Shown piece by piece: positions 8,395 to 17,935 of a stretch of DNA of 64,000 bases. The position numbers were made by a program, and so were the translations under genes. The notes beneath the pieces were generated by a model that made no database searches, was not told the DNA's origin, and worked only from the letters and a program-made list of their open reading frames with translations. Position 1 is the first letter of the stretch. The number at the start of each line of letters is the position of its first letter. Source of the DNA: Pseudomonadota bacterium (GTDB taxonomy: Bacteria; Pseudomonadota; Gammaproteobacteria; Xanthomonadales; Rhodanobacteraceae); assembly GCA_021827205.1 (NCBI GenBank), contig JAKAWV010000009.1, forward strand, positions 1 to 64,000, read 5' to 3'.

Positions 8395-9756
8395 ATGAGC
8401 ACCCAGGCCACGGCGGTTGATCGGTTGACTCGTGCCGACTCACACGACTATCACGCCATGCCGGGCGATCGCTACTACCGGCTGGCGATATTGCTGGGCC
8501 TGGGGCTGCTGATCCTGGCGAGTTGGCATCTGCAGGTCTTCCACGGCGTGATCCACATGGCGCGCGAGTACGGCTGGGCCTCGCTCATCGTGCGCCCGGC
8601 GATACTGTGGGCGGCGATGGGCTCGCTGATGCTGCTGTTTCGCACCCTGCTCTGGTATCGCTACCGCACACCACCTAGCGCGGATATGCAACAGGCGCCG
8701 CCGTTGACCGTGATCATCCCCGCCTACAACGAGGGGCCGATGGTGGCGCGTTCGATCCATTCGGTGGCGCAGGCTCATTACCCGCGTGAACGGCTGGAAA
8801 TCATCGTCGTCGACGATGGCAGCAATGACGACACCTGGTTGCACATCGAACAGACCGCGGCACTGTACCCGGGCCTGGTCACCACGCTGCGTTTCGAGCG
8901 CAACCGGGGCAAACGCGCCGCGCTGGAAGCCGGATTCCGCCGCGCCCGCGGCGAGGTGCTGGTGACGATCGATTCCGACAGCGTGATCGAGCCGGGCACC
9001 TTGCTGGCCATGGCCGGTCCGTTCCGTGATCCGCGCATCGGCGCGGTCGCCGGCAAGGTCAGCGTGTACAACCGCGAACAAGGCCTGATCCCGCGCATGC
9101 TCAAGGTGCGCTACGCGCTGTCGTTCGATTTCCTGCGCGCGGTGCAAAGCACCTACGGCACCGTCTATTGCTGCCCGGGCGCGCTCGCGGCCTATCGCGC
9201 CGCGGTGGTGCATCGCGTGCTCGATGCCTGGATCGGGCAGCGCTTTCTCGGCCGCGCCTGCACCTTCGGCGAGGATCGCGCGCTGACCAACGCCATCCTC
9301 GAACAGGGCCACGACTGCGTCTATCAGCGCGCCGCCATCGTGCATACCCTGGTGCCGACGCGCTATCGCCAGTTATGCAAGATGTTTTTGCGCTGGGACC
9401 GCAGCTACGTGCGCGAGGAACTGCGTTTCGCGCGCCATATCGTCTGGAAGCGGCCGCTGCGGGCACGGCTGATCGCGCTGCTGGATCTGGTCATCACCAA
9501 CCTGCGCTATCCCGTCGGCTGGGCGGTTCTGACGCTGCTCGTGGTCATGCTGCCGGGCCACCCGGATCTGCTGCTGAGATTCTGCTCCGTGCTGATGCTG
9601 GTGTCCGCGTTCAACATGCTGTACTACCTGCGCGGCGAGCGCTCATGGGATTTCGTCTACGGCATCGGCTACTCGTATTTCTCCGCATTCGCGCTGTTCT
9701 GGATTTTCCCCTACGCGTTGCTCACCGCGCGCACGCAGGGCTGGTTGACGCGCTAA
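8395..9756 (+). CDS. Membrane glycosyltransferase family 2, hyaluronan/NodC-like
   Basis: A 453-aa processive-type glycosyltransferase. Two N-terminal membrane helices (about 28-46 and 60-84) precede a cytosolic GT-A domain with PAYNEG, DDGSND and the metal-binding IDSDS. The GEDR motif (like GDDR of NodC and hyaluronan synthases) and RWDRSY (QxxRW-like) follow, then about four C-terminal membrane segments from residue 365. This set is that of enzymes that polymerise beta-linked hexosamine-containing chains while exporting them. The exact product cannot be told. It is monocistronic in appearance and its 3' end overlaps the convergent gene by four bases. Confidence 0.85.
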   Translation: MSTQATAVDRLTRADSHDYHAMPGDRYYRLAILLGLGLLILASWHLQVFHGVIHMAREYGWASLIVRPAILWAAMGSLMLLFRTLLWYRYRTPPSADMQQAPPLTVIIPAYNEGPMVARSIHSVAQAHYPRERLEIIVVDDGSNDDTWLHIEQTAALYPGLVTTLRFERNRGKRAALEAGFRRARGEVLVTIDSDSVIEPGTLLAMAGPFRDPRIGAVAGKVSVYNREQGLIPRMLKVRYALSFDFLRAVQSTYGTVYCCPGALAAYRAAVVHRVLDAWIGQRFLGRACTFGEDRALTNAILEQGHDCVYQRAAIVHTLVPTRYRQLCKMFLRWDRSYVREELRFARHIVWKRPLRARLIALLDLVITNLRYPVGWAVLTLLVVMLPGHPDLLLRFCSVLMLVSAFNMLYYLRGERSWDFVYGIGYSYFSAFALFWIFPYALLTARTQGWLTR

Positions 9757-11477
9757 TCCGGCAATCCGACGGCGCCTTGCTGGCGGCACTGGAGCGCCGC
9801 CGCAACCGTTGCGGCCGGCGCCGCCTGCCGCTGCGCCGGCAGAGCCAGCAGCGCCGCCGGATCCAGACCACGCTGGATCGCCGGCGCCCACAGCAGCAGA
9901 TACGGGCCGGCCTGTGGCACTTCCAGCGTGTGGCAACCACGCGTCAAGGCCACCGCGCCAGCGACGGCGCGCCCATCGATGCGCGCGGCGACGCTGCGGC
10001 CCTGTGCATCCAGCAGCACGTAACGCTGCGGGATCGCGATCGGCAGCAGCACCGGCTGCCGCGCCCGCGCCACCGTGAAGCGTTGGCCCAGCACGCGCAC
10101 GTTGCCCAGCAGCGGCAGATAGTTGCGCGCGATGAATGGTTCGGCGCTGTCCGGCATGCGGTGGTCGATCACCATGGACGTGCCGGTGCGCTCAAGATGG
10201 GCACGTACCCGCGGGTGCAGCAGCCCATGCGCGATGCGGAACTCGGCGATGTCCTCGAATACCCAGAACACCGGACGCTTGCGGAAGATGGCCGCGCCCT
10301 TGGCGTCCATCACGAAATCATCCGGACGCGTTAGGCGCAGCACCAGCGCCAGTTCGCGCTCCTGCCGCTGCAACAGCAGGTCGCGCCAAGGGGGACGCGT
10401 CGCCAGGATCGTCAGCAGTTCCAGCGCCAATGCCAGCGCAAAGCCCCATCCGATACGCCGCGTGTGGACAAGCCGCGTGCCGCTCGCTCCGAGCATCAGC
10501 AACGGCACTACCGGCAGCAGATCCTGCAGGGTCAGTAGCGGCCAATAGCTGAGCAGCGCCGCGAGGTACAACGCCGCGCCATCGAACATCGCCAACCGGC
10601 GCAACGTCAACGCGGCATCGGTGCTGGCGCGCAGCCGCCGCCAGGACACCATCGCCACCAGCGCGGACACCGTCGGAAACAGCAGATATTGCAAACGGCT
10701 GCCGGTCCATGGCCCCATCCCCGGCACGATGTTGTACGTCACCCAGAAGTACCACGCCTGGGGCAGCGCATCGTGCAACGCGAAGAACACCGCGAAAGCG
10801 CCCAGTGGCAGGATCAGACCCAGAAGCCAGCCCGGCGTGGCGCGCAACCACACACGCCAGGCGATGGCGCGACCCTGCAATCGCCAGAACAACGCCAGCA
10901 TGGCCAACGCCAGCAACTGGGTGATGAGCAGCGGCGTGGTCTTCATCGATACCGCGAAGCTCAGTCCCATCAGCATCCCTGCCGCGGCCAGCCGGCGGCG
11001 ATCCGGCGCTCCCAGCACCGCGACCGCGACACCCGCCACCCACATCACCCACCACAGATCGTCGGTGCGGAACTGCACGCTGGACAGATAGGTCAGCGGA
11101 AACAGTGCCGTCAGCACCATCGCGGTCCACGCCACGCGGACGTTCCACAGCCGCCGTCCCAGCCACCAGGTCAGCGCTAGACCCAGCGCCCAGATCGGAA
11201 TCGTCGCGGTGCGCATGCACGGCACGATATCGGCGCGCGCGCCCAGCAGCGCCAGCAGCGGCGACATCAGCAACTGGAACAGCGGCGTATGGTTGTCGAA
11301 CACGTTGCGGTAAGGCAGCAAACCCTGCGTCCACGCCCACACCACATGCAAGTGCTGCGGCTCATCCGAGTCCACGCGCAGCGACCAGGCCGAGGCCAGA
11401 CGCAACGCCAGCAGAGCCAGCACGCCGAGCACGGCGTAAGCAAACTGCGCGCGGCGGCGCCTGATGCGCTGATTCAT
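9753..11477 (-). CDS. GT-C type glycosyltransferase-like membrane protein
   Basis: A 574-aa protein with about ten to twelve predicted membrane helices (from residue 15 to about 400) and a C-terminal soluble domain of about 170 residues. The first external loop carries acidic residues (DSDEPQHLH) and then GLLPYRNVFDNHTP, a pattern seen in PMT/ArnT (GT39-like) transferases using polyprenyl-linked sugars. Start is probably the ATG at 11477 (MNQRIRRRR, basic cytoplasmic N terminus) rather than 11504. It converges with the hyaluronan-synthase-like gene and the two stops overlap. A role in modifying an exported glycan or lipid A-like acceptor is plausible but not shown. Confidence 0.72.
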   Translation of the reverse strand: MNQRIRRRRAQFAYAVLGVLALLALRLASAWSLRVDSDEPQHLHVVWAWTQGLLPYRNVFDNHTPLFQLLMSPLLALLGARADIVPCMRTATIPIWALGLALTWWLGRRLWNVRVAWTAMVLTALFPLTYLSSVQFRTDDLWWVMWVAGVAVAVLGAPDRRRLAAAGMLMGLSFAVSMKTTPLLITQLLALAMLALFWRLQGRAIAWRVWLRATPGWLLGLILPLGAFAVFFALHDALPQAWYFWVTYNIVPGMGPWTGSRLQYLLFPTVSALVAMVSWRRLRASTDAALTLRRLAMFDGAALYLAALLSYWPLLTLQDLLPVVPLLMLGASGTRLVHTRRIGWGFALALALELLTILATRPPWRDLLLQRQERELALVLRLTRPDDFVMDAKGAAIFRKRPVFWVFEDIAEFRIAHGLLHPRVRAHLERTGTSMVIDHRMPDSAEPFIARNYLPLLGNVRVLGQRFTVARARQPVLLPIAIPQRYVLLDAQGRSVAARIDGRAVAGAVALTRGCHTLEVPQAGPYLLLWAPAIQRGLDPAALLALPAQRQAAPAATVAAALQCRQQGAVGLPD

Positions 11478-11680
11478 GGAGTATCGCTTGGTATAAGTAC
11501 GCATTGGACCGCGCCGGCAAGGTCAACGCTTCGCCGGTGGCTTGCGGGTCTTGAACAATTGCCCAAGGCTGGACCTGCGCCGTGCCCGGACGGGTCGATT
11601 ATCGGACAGCACGCGCCCTCTGAACAGCCGCGCCCGGTACGTCTGTTGCCCTCGCGTTTAGCGCCACATGCGCGCGCAGG

Positions 11681-11694
11681 CTTGACAAGTCAAG
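11681..11694 (+). promoter_or_regulatory. Possible thr operon promoter / palindrome
   Basis: CTTGACAAGTCAAG is an inverted repeat containing a consensus -35 hexamer TTGACA (11682-11687), 30 bp before the thr leader peptide start. A matching -10 at 17 bp spacing is not convincing, so this is a weak promoter call; the palindrome could also bind a regulator. Confidence 0.35.
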
Positions 11695-11716
11695 CCGACA
11701 CCGCTTGACTGCGGCC

Positions 11717-11866
11717 ATGCCCATGCGCACCGCCCCGTCCAAATCCAGCCGAAAAGTTCGTGTCGCGGGCTTGCCGCACAGTGGCGCGGCGACGCTCCAC
11801 AACCGCACCACCACGACCACCACGATGACTACCGTGAACCGCGGCGGTCGCTGGTGCATGCCTTGA
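11717..11866 (+). CDS. thrL: thr operon leader peptide (attenuation control)
   Basis: A 49-codon ORF (47 if the second ATG at 11723 is used) not listed in the ORF track. Its codons 31-39 read Thr six times, Met, Thr, Thr: eight threonine codons in nine positions (11807-11833). It ends 90 bp before thrA and just before two mutually exclusive hairpins. This is the design of the E. coli thr attenuator: ribosome stalling at Thr codons when charged tRNA-Thr is scarce changes leader RNA folding and lets transcription continue into thrABC. The sequence beyond the Thr run has no independent function that I can see. Confidence 0.88.
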   Translation: MPMRTAPSKSSRKVRVAGLPHSGAATLHNRTTTTTTMTTVNRGGRWCMP

Positions 11867-11887
11867 GTTGAACTGAACCATGCCCCC

Positions 11888-11940
11888 GACCCCGCCGATC
11901 TGCGCAGCGGGGTTCGGCGCCGCGGCGCAGCGGCGGGGTC
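11888..11940 (+). promoter_or_regulatory. thr attenuator hairpins
   Basis: GACCCCGCC (11888-11896) pairs perfectly with GGCGGGGTC (11932-11940), extended by CTGCGC with GCGCAG inside. The same 5' arm can instead pair locally as CCCCGC (11890-11895) with GCGGGG (11907-11912). The two structures exclude each other, as expected for an attenuation switch. There is no T run after the long stem, so it may not be a textbook intrinsic terminator; it ends a few bases before the thrA ribosome binding site and could also affect translation. Confidence 0.65.
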
Positions 11941-11956
11941 TCTGCGGAGATCCATC

Positions 11957-14422
11957 ATGTCCTCGACGTTCCCGGCATCGCTGCCGCAAGGCAGTCCCTG
12001 CGTACACAAATTCGGCGGATCAAGCCTTGCCGATGCCGCCTGCCTGGCGCGCGTCAGCCGCATCCTGGGCGAGGCGGCCGAGCCGGCGCAGCTCATCGTG
12101 GTGTCCGCGCTGCAGGGCGTGACCAACGCGCTGGTGGCACTGACGGATAGCATCGACGACCCCAGCCCAGCGCTCGCGGCCTTGCTCCAGCGCCATCTCG
12201 CGCTGGCTGCAGCGATCGGCGACGCCGAGTTGCACGCCTGGCTGGAACTGGACTTCGGCGCCTGCGCGACGCAATTGGCGCTGGCGCGTGCCGCGGGCTG
12301 GAGCGCGGCGACGCGTGCGCAGATCCATGGCCGCGGCGAGCTGTGGAGCGCGCGCTGTCTGCACTCGCGCCTGCGCCATGATGGCCGCGATTGCGCCCTG
12401 CTCGATGCGCGCGCGGTGCTTACGGTGCGTCAGCACGACCTTGGCGCGCAGGTCGACTGGCCGCGCAGCCAGGCGGCGTGGGCGGCATGGCGCGGGCAAC
12501 ACGCACAGGTGCATGTCGTGGTCACCGGCTTCATCGCTCGCGATGCAAGTGGCGCCGACACCACGCTCGGCCGCAACGGCAGCGATTACTCCGCGGCGAT
12601 CTTCGCCGCACTGTCCGGCGCGCGCGAACTCACCCTGTGGGGCGACACCGATGGCGTGCTCAGCGCCGATCCGCGCCTGGTGGACGAAGCCGTGTCGTTG
12701 CCGCGACTCAGCTACGCCGAAGCCTGCGAGCTGGCCTATTTCGGCGCCCAGGTCATTCACCCGCAAACCATGATCCCGGCGATGCAGCGCGCGCTGCCGA
12801 TCCGCATCCGCAACAGCTTCAAGCCCGCGCATCCGGGCACACGCATCGACCAGAGCAGCCAGCGCGAGGTCGCGGTCAAGGGCTTGAGCGCGATGCTCGG
12901 CATGGCGCTTGTCAATCTCGAGGGCGCCGGCATGCTCGGCGTGCCCGGCACCGCCGAGCGCGTGTTCGGCGCGCTGCGCGCAGCGGGTGTTTCAGTAAGC
13001 ATGATCTCGCAAGGCTCGTCCGAGCATTCGATCTGCTGCGTGATCCGCGACGCCGACGCCGCGCGCGCGCAGCATGCCCTGACCCAGGCCTTCGCCACCG
13101 AAATCGCCGCTGGCAGCATCCAGGGCGTGGCGCTGACCCGCGACATCGGCGTGCTCGCCGCGGTCGGCGACGGCATGATCGGCCGGCCCGGCGTGGCCGC
13201 GCGCCTGCTGTCCGGCATCGCGCGCGCGCAGGTCAGCGTGCGCGCCATCGCGCAGGGCGCCAGCGAACGCAGCATCTCGGTCGCGATCGGCGCCGACGAA
13301 ACCACGCGCGCGTTGCGCGCCGCGCACGCGGCGTTTCTGCTCTCCGAGCAAACCCTCAGCATCGGCATCATCGGCCCCGGACAGATCGGCGCCGCGTTGC
13401 TGGAGCAACTGCGCGCAGCGCAGCCGCGCCTGCGCTGCGCGCACCGCATCGACCTGCGCGTGCGCGCCATCGCCGACAGTCGCCGGCAGTGGCTGGACGC
13501 GGGCACGGAACTGCCCGCCGACTGGCGCCTGCGCGTGCATGAAGGCGCGGCCACGGACCTTGCCGCCTTCGCCGCGCACGTGCATCCCGGCCACCTGCCG
13601 CATGCCGTGATCATCGACTGCAGCGCCAGCGATGCGCTGGCCGATGCTTACCCCGGTTGGCTGCGCGCCGGCATCCACGTGATCACCCCGAGCAAGCGCG
13701 CCGCCTCAGGACCAGTCGCGCGCTGGCTGAACATTCGCGCCGCGGCGGCGGCCAGCGGCGCGCAACTGCGCTACGAAGCCAGCGTCGGCGCCGGTCTGCC
13801 GGTGGTGCAGACCCTGCGCGATCTGATCGACACCGGCGATGCGTTGCTCGCCATCGAAGGCATTCTCTCCGGCACGCTGTCGTGGCTGTTCAACCACTAT
13901 GACGGCAGCCGACCGTTTTCCGCGCTGCTGCGCGAGGCGCACGCGCTGGGCTATACCGAGCCCGATCCGCGCGACGACCTTGCCGGCATGGATGTGGCGC
14001 GCAAACTGGTGATCCTCGCGCGCGAGGCCGGACTGACACTGGAAGTCGAGCAGGTCGCGGTCGAAAGTCTGGTGCCCGCGGCACTGATGGACCTTGAGCG
14101 CGCGCAGTTCATGGCGCGACTCGATGAGCTCGACGCGGCCATGGCCGCGCGCCATGCGCAGGCGCGGCGCAACGCCTGCCGGCTGCGCTATCTGGCGCGC
14201 CTCGACGCGCACGGCGCGGCGACGGTGAGCTTGCTGGAGGTCGCGGAAACGCACGCCGCGGCGCACCTGCGCGCCACCGACAATCTCGTGCAGTTCAGCA
14301 CGCGCCGCTACTGCGACAATCCGCTGATCGTGCAAGGCCCCGGCGCCGGACCTGAAGTGACCGCAGCCGGGGTCTTCGCCGATTTGCTGCGCGTGGCGGG
14401 CAATCTGCGGAGCAGCCCATGA
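11957..14422 (+). CDS. thrA: Bifunctional aspartokinase I / homoserine dehydrogenase I
   Basis: An 821-aa fused enzyme of normal length. The aspartokinase part starts with KFGGSSLADA (about 17-26) and has the GRNGSDYSA nucleotide-binding motif (about 200). Two ACT regulatory segments follow (SQGSSEHSICCVI about 350 and AQGASERSISVAI about 430), then a homoserine dehydrogenase domain beginning with the Rossmann motif GIIGPGQIG near 470 and containing TPSKRA and the GILSGTLSWLF region. It catalyses the first and third steps from aspartate to threonine. Start at 11957 with CGGAGA upstream. Its stop overlaps the thrB start (ATGA). Control by the upstream Thr-rich leader is likely. Confidence 0.97.
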   Translation: MSSTFPASLPQGSPCVHKFGGSSLADAACLARVSRILGEAAEPAQLIVVSALQGVTNALVALTDSIDDPSPALAALLQRHLALAAAIGDAELHAWLELDFGACATQLALARAAGWSAATRAQIHGRGELWSARCLHSRLRHDGRDCALLDARAVLTVRQHDLGAQVDWPRSQAAWAAWRGQHAQVHVVVTGFIARDASGADTTLGRNGSDYSAAIFAALSGARELTLWGDTDGVLSADPRLVDEAVSLPRLSYAEACELAYFGAQVIHPQTMIPAMQRALPIRIRNSFKPAHPGTRIDQSSQREVAVKGLSAMLGMALVNLEGAGMLGVPGTAERVFGALRAAGVSVSMISQGSSEHSICCVIRDADAARAQHALTQAFATEIAAGSIQGVALTRDIGVLAAVGDGMIGRPGVAARLLSGIARAQVSVRAIAQGASERSISVAIGADETTRALRAAHAAFLLSEQTLSIGIIGPGQIGAALLEQLRAAQPRLRCAHRIDLRVRAIADSRRQWLDAGTELPADWRLRVHEGAATDLAAFAAHVHPGHLPHAVIIDCSASDALADAYPGWLRAGIHVITPSKRAASGPVARWLNIRAAAAASGAQLRYEASVGAGLPVVQTLRDLIDTGDALLAIEGILSGTLSWLFNHYDGSRPFSALLREAHALGYTEPDPRDDLAGMDVARKLVILAREAGLTLEVEQVAVESLVPAALMDLERAQFMARLDELDAAMAARHAQARRNACRLRYLARLDAHGAATVSLLEVAETHAAAHLRATDNLVQFSTRRYCDNPLIVQGPGAGPEVTAAGVFADLLRVAGNLRSSP

Positions 14423-15369
14423 ACGGAGCGGCCTCGATGAATACCTGGGCGCGCGCGCGCGCGCCGGCCAGCGTCGGCAACGTCGCCGCAGGCTTCGACC
14501 TGCTCGGCCACACTTTCGCCGGACCCGCCGACGAAGTTCTGGTGCGGCGCGTGCCGACGCCGGGCGTGCGCATCCACGCGATCCACGGCAGCGCGGCGCC
14601 GCTGCCGCGCGACGCCGCGCGCAATACCGCGGGCGCCGCGCTGCTGGCGTTGGGCACGGCCTTGCACCTGGATTTCGGTTTCGAGATCGAGATCCACAAG
14701 GGCATCGCCTACGCCGCGGGTCTGGGCGGCTCGGCGGCATCGAGCGTGGCCGCCGTGGTCGCCGCCAATGCGCTGCTGCCCGCGCCACTGACGCCGCAGC
14801 GGTTGTATCCGCACGCGGTTAGCGGCGAGGCGGTCGCCAGCGGCGCGCGCCACGGTGACAACGTCGGTCCGATGCTGCTGGGCGGACTGGTGCTGGCCAG
14901 CGCCGAGCGCTTGCTGCGCGTGCCGGTGCCCACTGGCCTGCACTGCGCGGTGGTGCATCCGCGGTGCGTGCTGGAAACGCGCGCCGCGCGCGCGGTGCTG
15001 GCCGCGCCATATGCGCTGCATGACTTCGTCGCGCAAAGCACTTATCTGGCGCTGCTGCTGGCGGCTTGTTATCGCGGCGAGATCGAGCTGCTGCGCGAGG
15101 GCCTGCACGATGTGCTGGTCGAGCCGCGCCGCGCCGCGCTGATCCCGGGCTTTGCCAGCGTGCGCGCGGCGCTGCTCGATGCCGGCGCGCTCGGCGGCAG
15201 TCTGTCCGGCGCCGGCCCCAGCGTGTTCGCCTGGTGCCGCGATACCGCCTCGGCGCACACGGTGCTGGCGGCCATGCGCGCCGCCTTCGCCGGCCACGGC
15301 ATCGACAGCGAGGGCTGGGTGGCACCGGTCGACGGCCCCTGCGCGGAGGTTGTCGAATGCGGTTCCTGA
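14419..15369 (+). CDS. thrB: Homoserine kinase
   Basis: A 316-aa GHMP-family kinase that phosphorylates homoserine. Visible motifs are APASVGNVAAGFD (N-terminal substrate-binding segment), GLGGSAASSVAAV (GHMP ATP-binding loop, about residues 95-108) and GGSLSGAGPSVFAW near the C terminus. The start overlaps the thrA stop by four bases; an internal ATG at 14437 (MNTWARARAP) fits the family N terminus equally well. The 3' end overlaps thrC by 13 bases. Second enzyme-coding gene of the thrABC operon. Confidence 0.96.
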   Translation: MNGAASMNTWARARAPASVGNVAAGFDLLGHTFAGPADEVLVRRVPTPGVRIHAIHGSAAPLPRDAARNTAGAALLALGTALHLDFGFEIEIHKGIAYAAGLGGSAASSVAAVVAANALLPAPLTPQRLYPHAVSGEAVASGARHGDNVGPMLLGGLVLASAERLLRVPVPTGLHCAVVHPRCVLETRAARAVLAAPYALHDFVAQSTYLALLLAACYRGEIELLREGLHDVLVEPRRAALIPGFASVRAALLDAGALGGSLSGAGPSVFAWCRDTASAHTVLAAMRAAFAGHGIDSEGWVAPVDGPCAEVVECGS

Positions 15370-16664
15370 GCACGCGCGGCGCGGCGCCGGCAGCCGATCT
15401 CGTGCACGCGCTGGCGGTCGGGCTGGCGCCCGATGGCGGTCTGTATCTGCCCGCAACGCTGCCGCGCATCGACCTCGCGACGCTGGCCGCCGCGCCCACG
15501 CCGGCCGCGGTCTGCGCCGAATTGCTGCGACCCTTTTTCGCCGACAGCCCTCTCGCAACTGATCTGCCCGCGCTGTGTGGCGAAGCCTATGCACAGGTGC
15601 TGCCGCTACGCGCGCTGGCCGCTGCGGATGACTACGTGCTGGAGTTGTTTCACGGACCGACCGCAGCGTTCAAGGACATCGGCGCGCGCTTTCTGGCCGC
15701 CGCCCTGCAGCGCTTGCGCGCACCCGGCACGCCGCCGCTGACCATTCTCGTGGCCACCTCGGGCGACACCGGCGCCGCCGTGGCCGCGGCCTTCCATCAC
15801 CGCAGCGGCTTTCGCGTGGTGATCCTGTATCCGCGGGACGGCGTGTCCGCGCGCCAGGCGCACCAGCTCGGCGCCTTCGGCGACAACGTGCTCACGCTGC
15901 GCGTCGCCGGCAGCTTCGACGACTGCCAGCGCATGGCCAAGCGCGCGCTGGGCGATGCGGCGCTGCGCGCGGCGCTACCGCTGGCTTCGGCCAACAGCAT
16001 CAGCCTTGGCCGGCTGCTGCCGCAGGCCGGCTATTACGCCTGGGCCGCGCTGCAATACTGGCGCCAGCACGCGCGCGCGCTGTCCTTCATCGTGCCCACC
16101 GGCAATCTCGGCAACGCGTTGGCCTGCGTCATCGCGCGGCGCATGGGCCTGCCCATCGGCCGCATCGTGCTGGCCTGCAACGCCAACGACACCTTGCCGC
16201 GCTATTTCGCCGGCGAACCCTATGCCGCGCAGCCCAGCCGCCGCACCCTGGCCAACGCCATGGACGTGGGCGCGCCGAGCAATTTCGAACGCCTGCGCGC
16301 GTTGTATGCCGACGATGCAGCGCTGCGCGCGGATCTCACCGCGCACGCGGTCAGCGATGCCGACATCCGCGCCACGCTGCGCACCGCGCACGCGCGCCAC
16401 GGCTTGCTGCCTTGTCCGCATACCGCCACCGCGCTGCACGTGCTGCAACGGCTGCGCGCCGCCGGCGACACGCAGCCGTTCGCGATCGTCGCCACCGCGC
16501 ATGCGGCCAAGTTTGCCGAGGTCGTCGAGCCCGAATTCGGACACGCCGCCGCCATACCCAAGCCGCTGGCCGCGCTGCTCGCGCGCCCCAGCCACAGCGA
16601 AACGCTCACCGCCGGCGACGACGCGCTGCTCGCGCGCCTGCGGCAGTTGCATCACATCGGCTGA
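15357..16664 (+). CDS. thrC: Threonine synthase
   Basis: A 435-aa PLP enzyme converting O-phosphohomoserine to threonine. The open frame extends far upstream (15066) but the real start is the ATG at 15357, where the conserved N terminus begins (MRFLSTRGAAP, then LAPDGGLYLP). The PLP lysine lies in HGPTAAFKDIGARF (about residue 110), and ATSGDTGAAVA is the phosphate-binding segment. It ends 11 bp before the convergent proA stop; no terminator stem with a T run is visible in that short gap. Confidence 0.96.
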   Translation: MRFLSTRGAAPAADLVHALAVGLAPDGGLYLPATLPRIDLATLAAAPTPAAVCAELLRPFFADSPLATDLPALCGEAYAQVLPLRALAAADDYVLELFHGPTAAFKDIGARFLAAALQRLRAPGTPPLTILVATSGDTGAAVAAAFHHRSGFRVVILYPRDGVSARQAHQLGAFGDNVLTLRVAGSFDDCQRMAKRALGDAALRAALPLASANSISLGRLLPQAGYYAWAALQYWRQHARALSFIVPTGNLGNALACVIARRMGLPIGRIVLACNANDTLPRYFAGEPYAAQPSRRTLANAMDVGAPSNFERLRALYADDAALRADLTAHAVSDADIRATLRTAHARHGLLPCPHTATALHVLQRLRAAGDTQPFAIVATAHAAKFAEVVEPEFGHAAAIPKPLAALLARPSHSETLTAGDDALLARLRQLHHIG

Positions 16665-16675
16665 CTCGATACTGC

Positions 16676-17935
16676 TCAGCCGCGCGGTCGCACCTGACCG
16701 GTGCCGCGCACCACGTAGCGCTCGATGGTCAGCGCCTCGGCACCCATCGGGCCGTAGGCGTGCAGGCGCGTGGTGGAAATGCCGATCTCCGCGCCCAGGC
16801 CCAGCTCGCCGCCATCATTGAAGCGCGACGAGGCATTGACCATCACCGCCGCGCTGCGCGTGCCCTGCACGAAACGCTCGGCGGCGGCGGCATCGGCCGT
16901 GACGATGACCTCGGTGTGGTCCGAGCCGTACTGCGCGATATGCGCCAACGCGGCATCGAGGTCATCGACCACGCGCACGGCGAGGATCAGATCGAGAAAC
17001 TCGGCGGCGTAGTCGTCGTCGCCGGCGGCGCGCACCGCGTCGGCATAGGCACGGGTGCGCGCGCAACCGCGCACTTCCACGCCATGCGCGGCAAGCGCGG
17101 TCAATGCCGCGGGCAGGAACCGCGGCGCGATGTCGGCGTGCACCAGCAACGTTTCGATGGCGTTGCACACGCCGGGGCGCGAGGTCTTGCCATCCAGCAG
17201 CAGCGCCAGCGCCCGCGCCGGATCGGCGGCGCGGTCCACGTACAGATGACACACGCCCTGGTAGTGCTTGATCACCGGCACGCGCGCATGTTCGGCGACG
17301 AAGCGGATCAGGCTCTCGCCACCACGCGGAATGGCCAGATCGATCAAATCGCTGAGCTGCAGCAATTCCAGCACGTGCTCGCGCGCGGGGTCGCCGATCA
17401 CGCTCACCGCCGCCTCGGGCAAACCAGCCCCGCGCAATGCCGCGTGCAGGCAGGCGGCGATGGCGGCATTGCTGGCGCGCGCCTCACTGCCACCACGCAA
17501 CAACACCGCGTTGCCAGCCTTGAGGCACAGCGCGGCGGCATCGGCGGTGACGTTGGGACGCGCCTCGTAGATCATCGCCACCAAACCCAGAGCAATGCGC
17601 TGGCGTTCGACGACCAGACCGTTGGGCCGCGTCTCGCGGCGCGTGATCTGACCCAGCGGATCGGGCTGCGCGGCGATCGCGTCCAGTGCGCGCGCAACGG
17701 CCTCGACGCGCGCGGCATCGAGGCGCAAGCGGTCACGCGCGACCGCGGACAATCCCGTCGCATCAGCACGCGCAAGATCCTCGCGGTTGGCCGTCAGCAC
17801 CGCCGCGACACTGGCGCGCAGTTGCGCGGCCATGGCCTCGAGCAAGTCGCGCCGCGCGACGGGCGTGAGCGCGGCAATGGCCGGCTGCGCCGCGCGCGCG
17901 GCCAACGCCAGCGCGCGCACCGGAGCGGCGCTCAT
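16676..17935 (-). CDS. proA: Gamma-glutamyl phosphate reductase
   Basis: A 419-aa aldehyde-dehydrogenase-fold enzyme, the second step of proline synthesis, reducing glutamyl-5-phosphate with NADPH. Motifs include [23 protein letters not shown]-like region (only part quoted), [12 protein letters not shown] and [14 protein letters not shown], which holds the active-site Cys (about 250). Its start overlaps the proB stop as ATGA, so the two are translationally coupled. Located at the 3' end of the long minus-strand arg/pro block and convergent with thrC. Confidence 0.96.
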   Translation of the reverse strand: MSAAPVRALALAARAAQPAIAALTPVARRDLLEAMAAQLRASVAAVLTANREDLARADATGLSAVARDRLRLDAARVEAVARALDAIAAQPDPLGQITRRETRPNGLVVERQRIALGLVAMIYEARPNVTADAAALCLKAGNAVLLRGGSEARASNAAIAACLHAALRGAGLPEAAVSVIGDPAREHVLELLQLSDLIDLAIPRGGESLIRFVAEHARVPVIKHYQGVCHLYVDRAADPARALALLLDGKTSRPGVCNAIETLLVHADIAPRFLPAALTALAAHGVEVRGCARTRAYADAVRAAGDDDYAAEFLDLILAVRVVDDLDAALAHIAQYGSDHTEVIVTADAAAAERFVQGTRSAAVMVNASSRFNDGGELGLGAEIGISTTRLHAYGPMGAEALTIERYVVRGTGQVRPRG

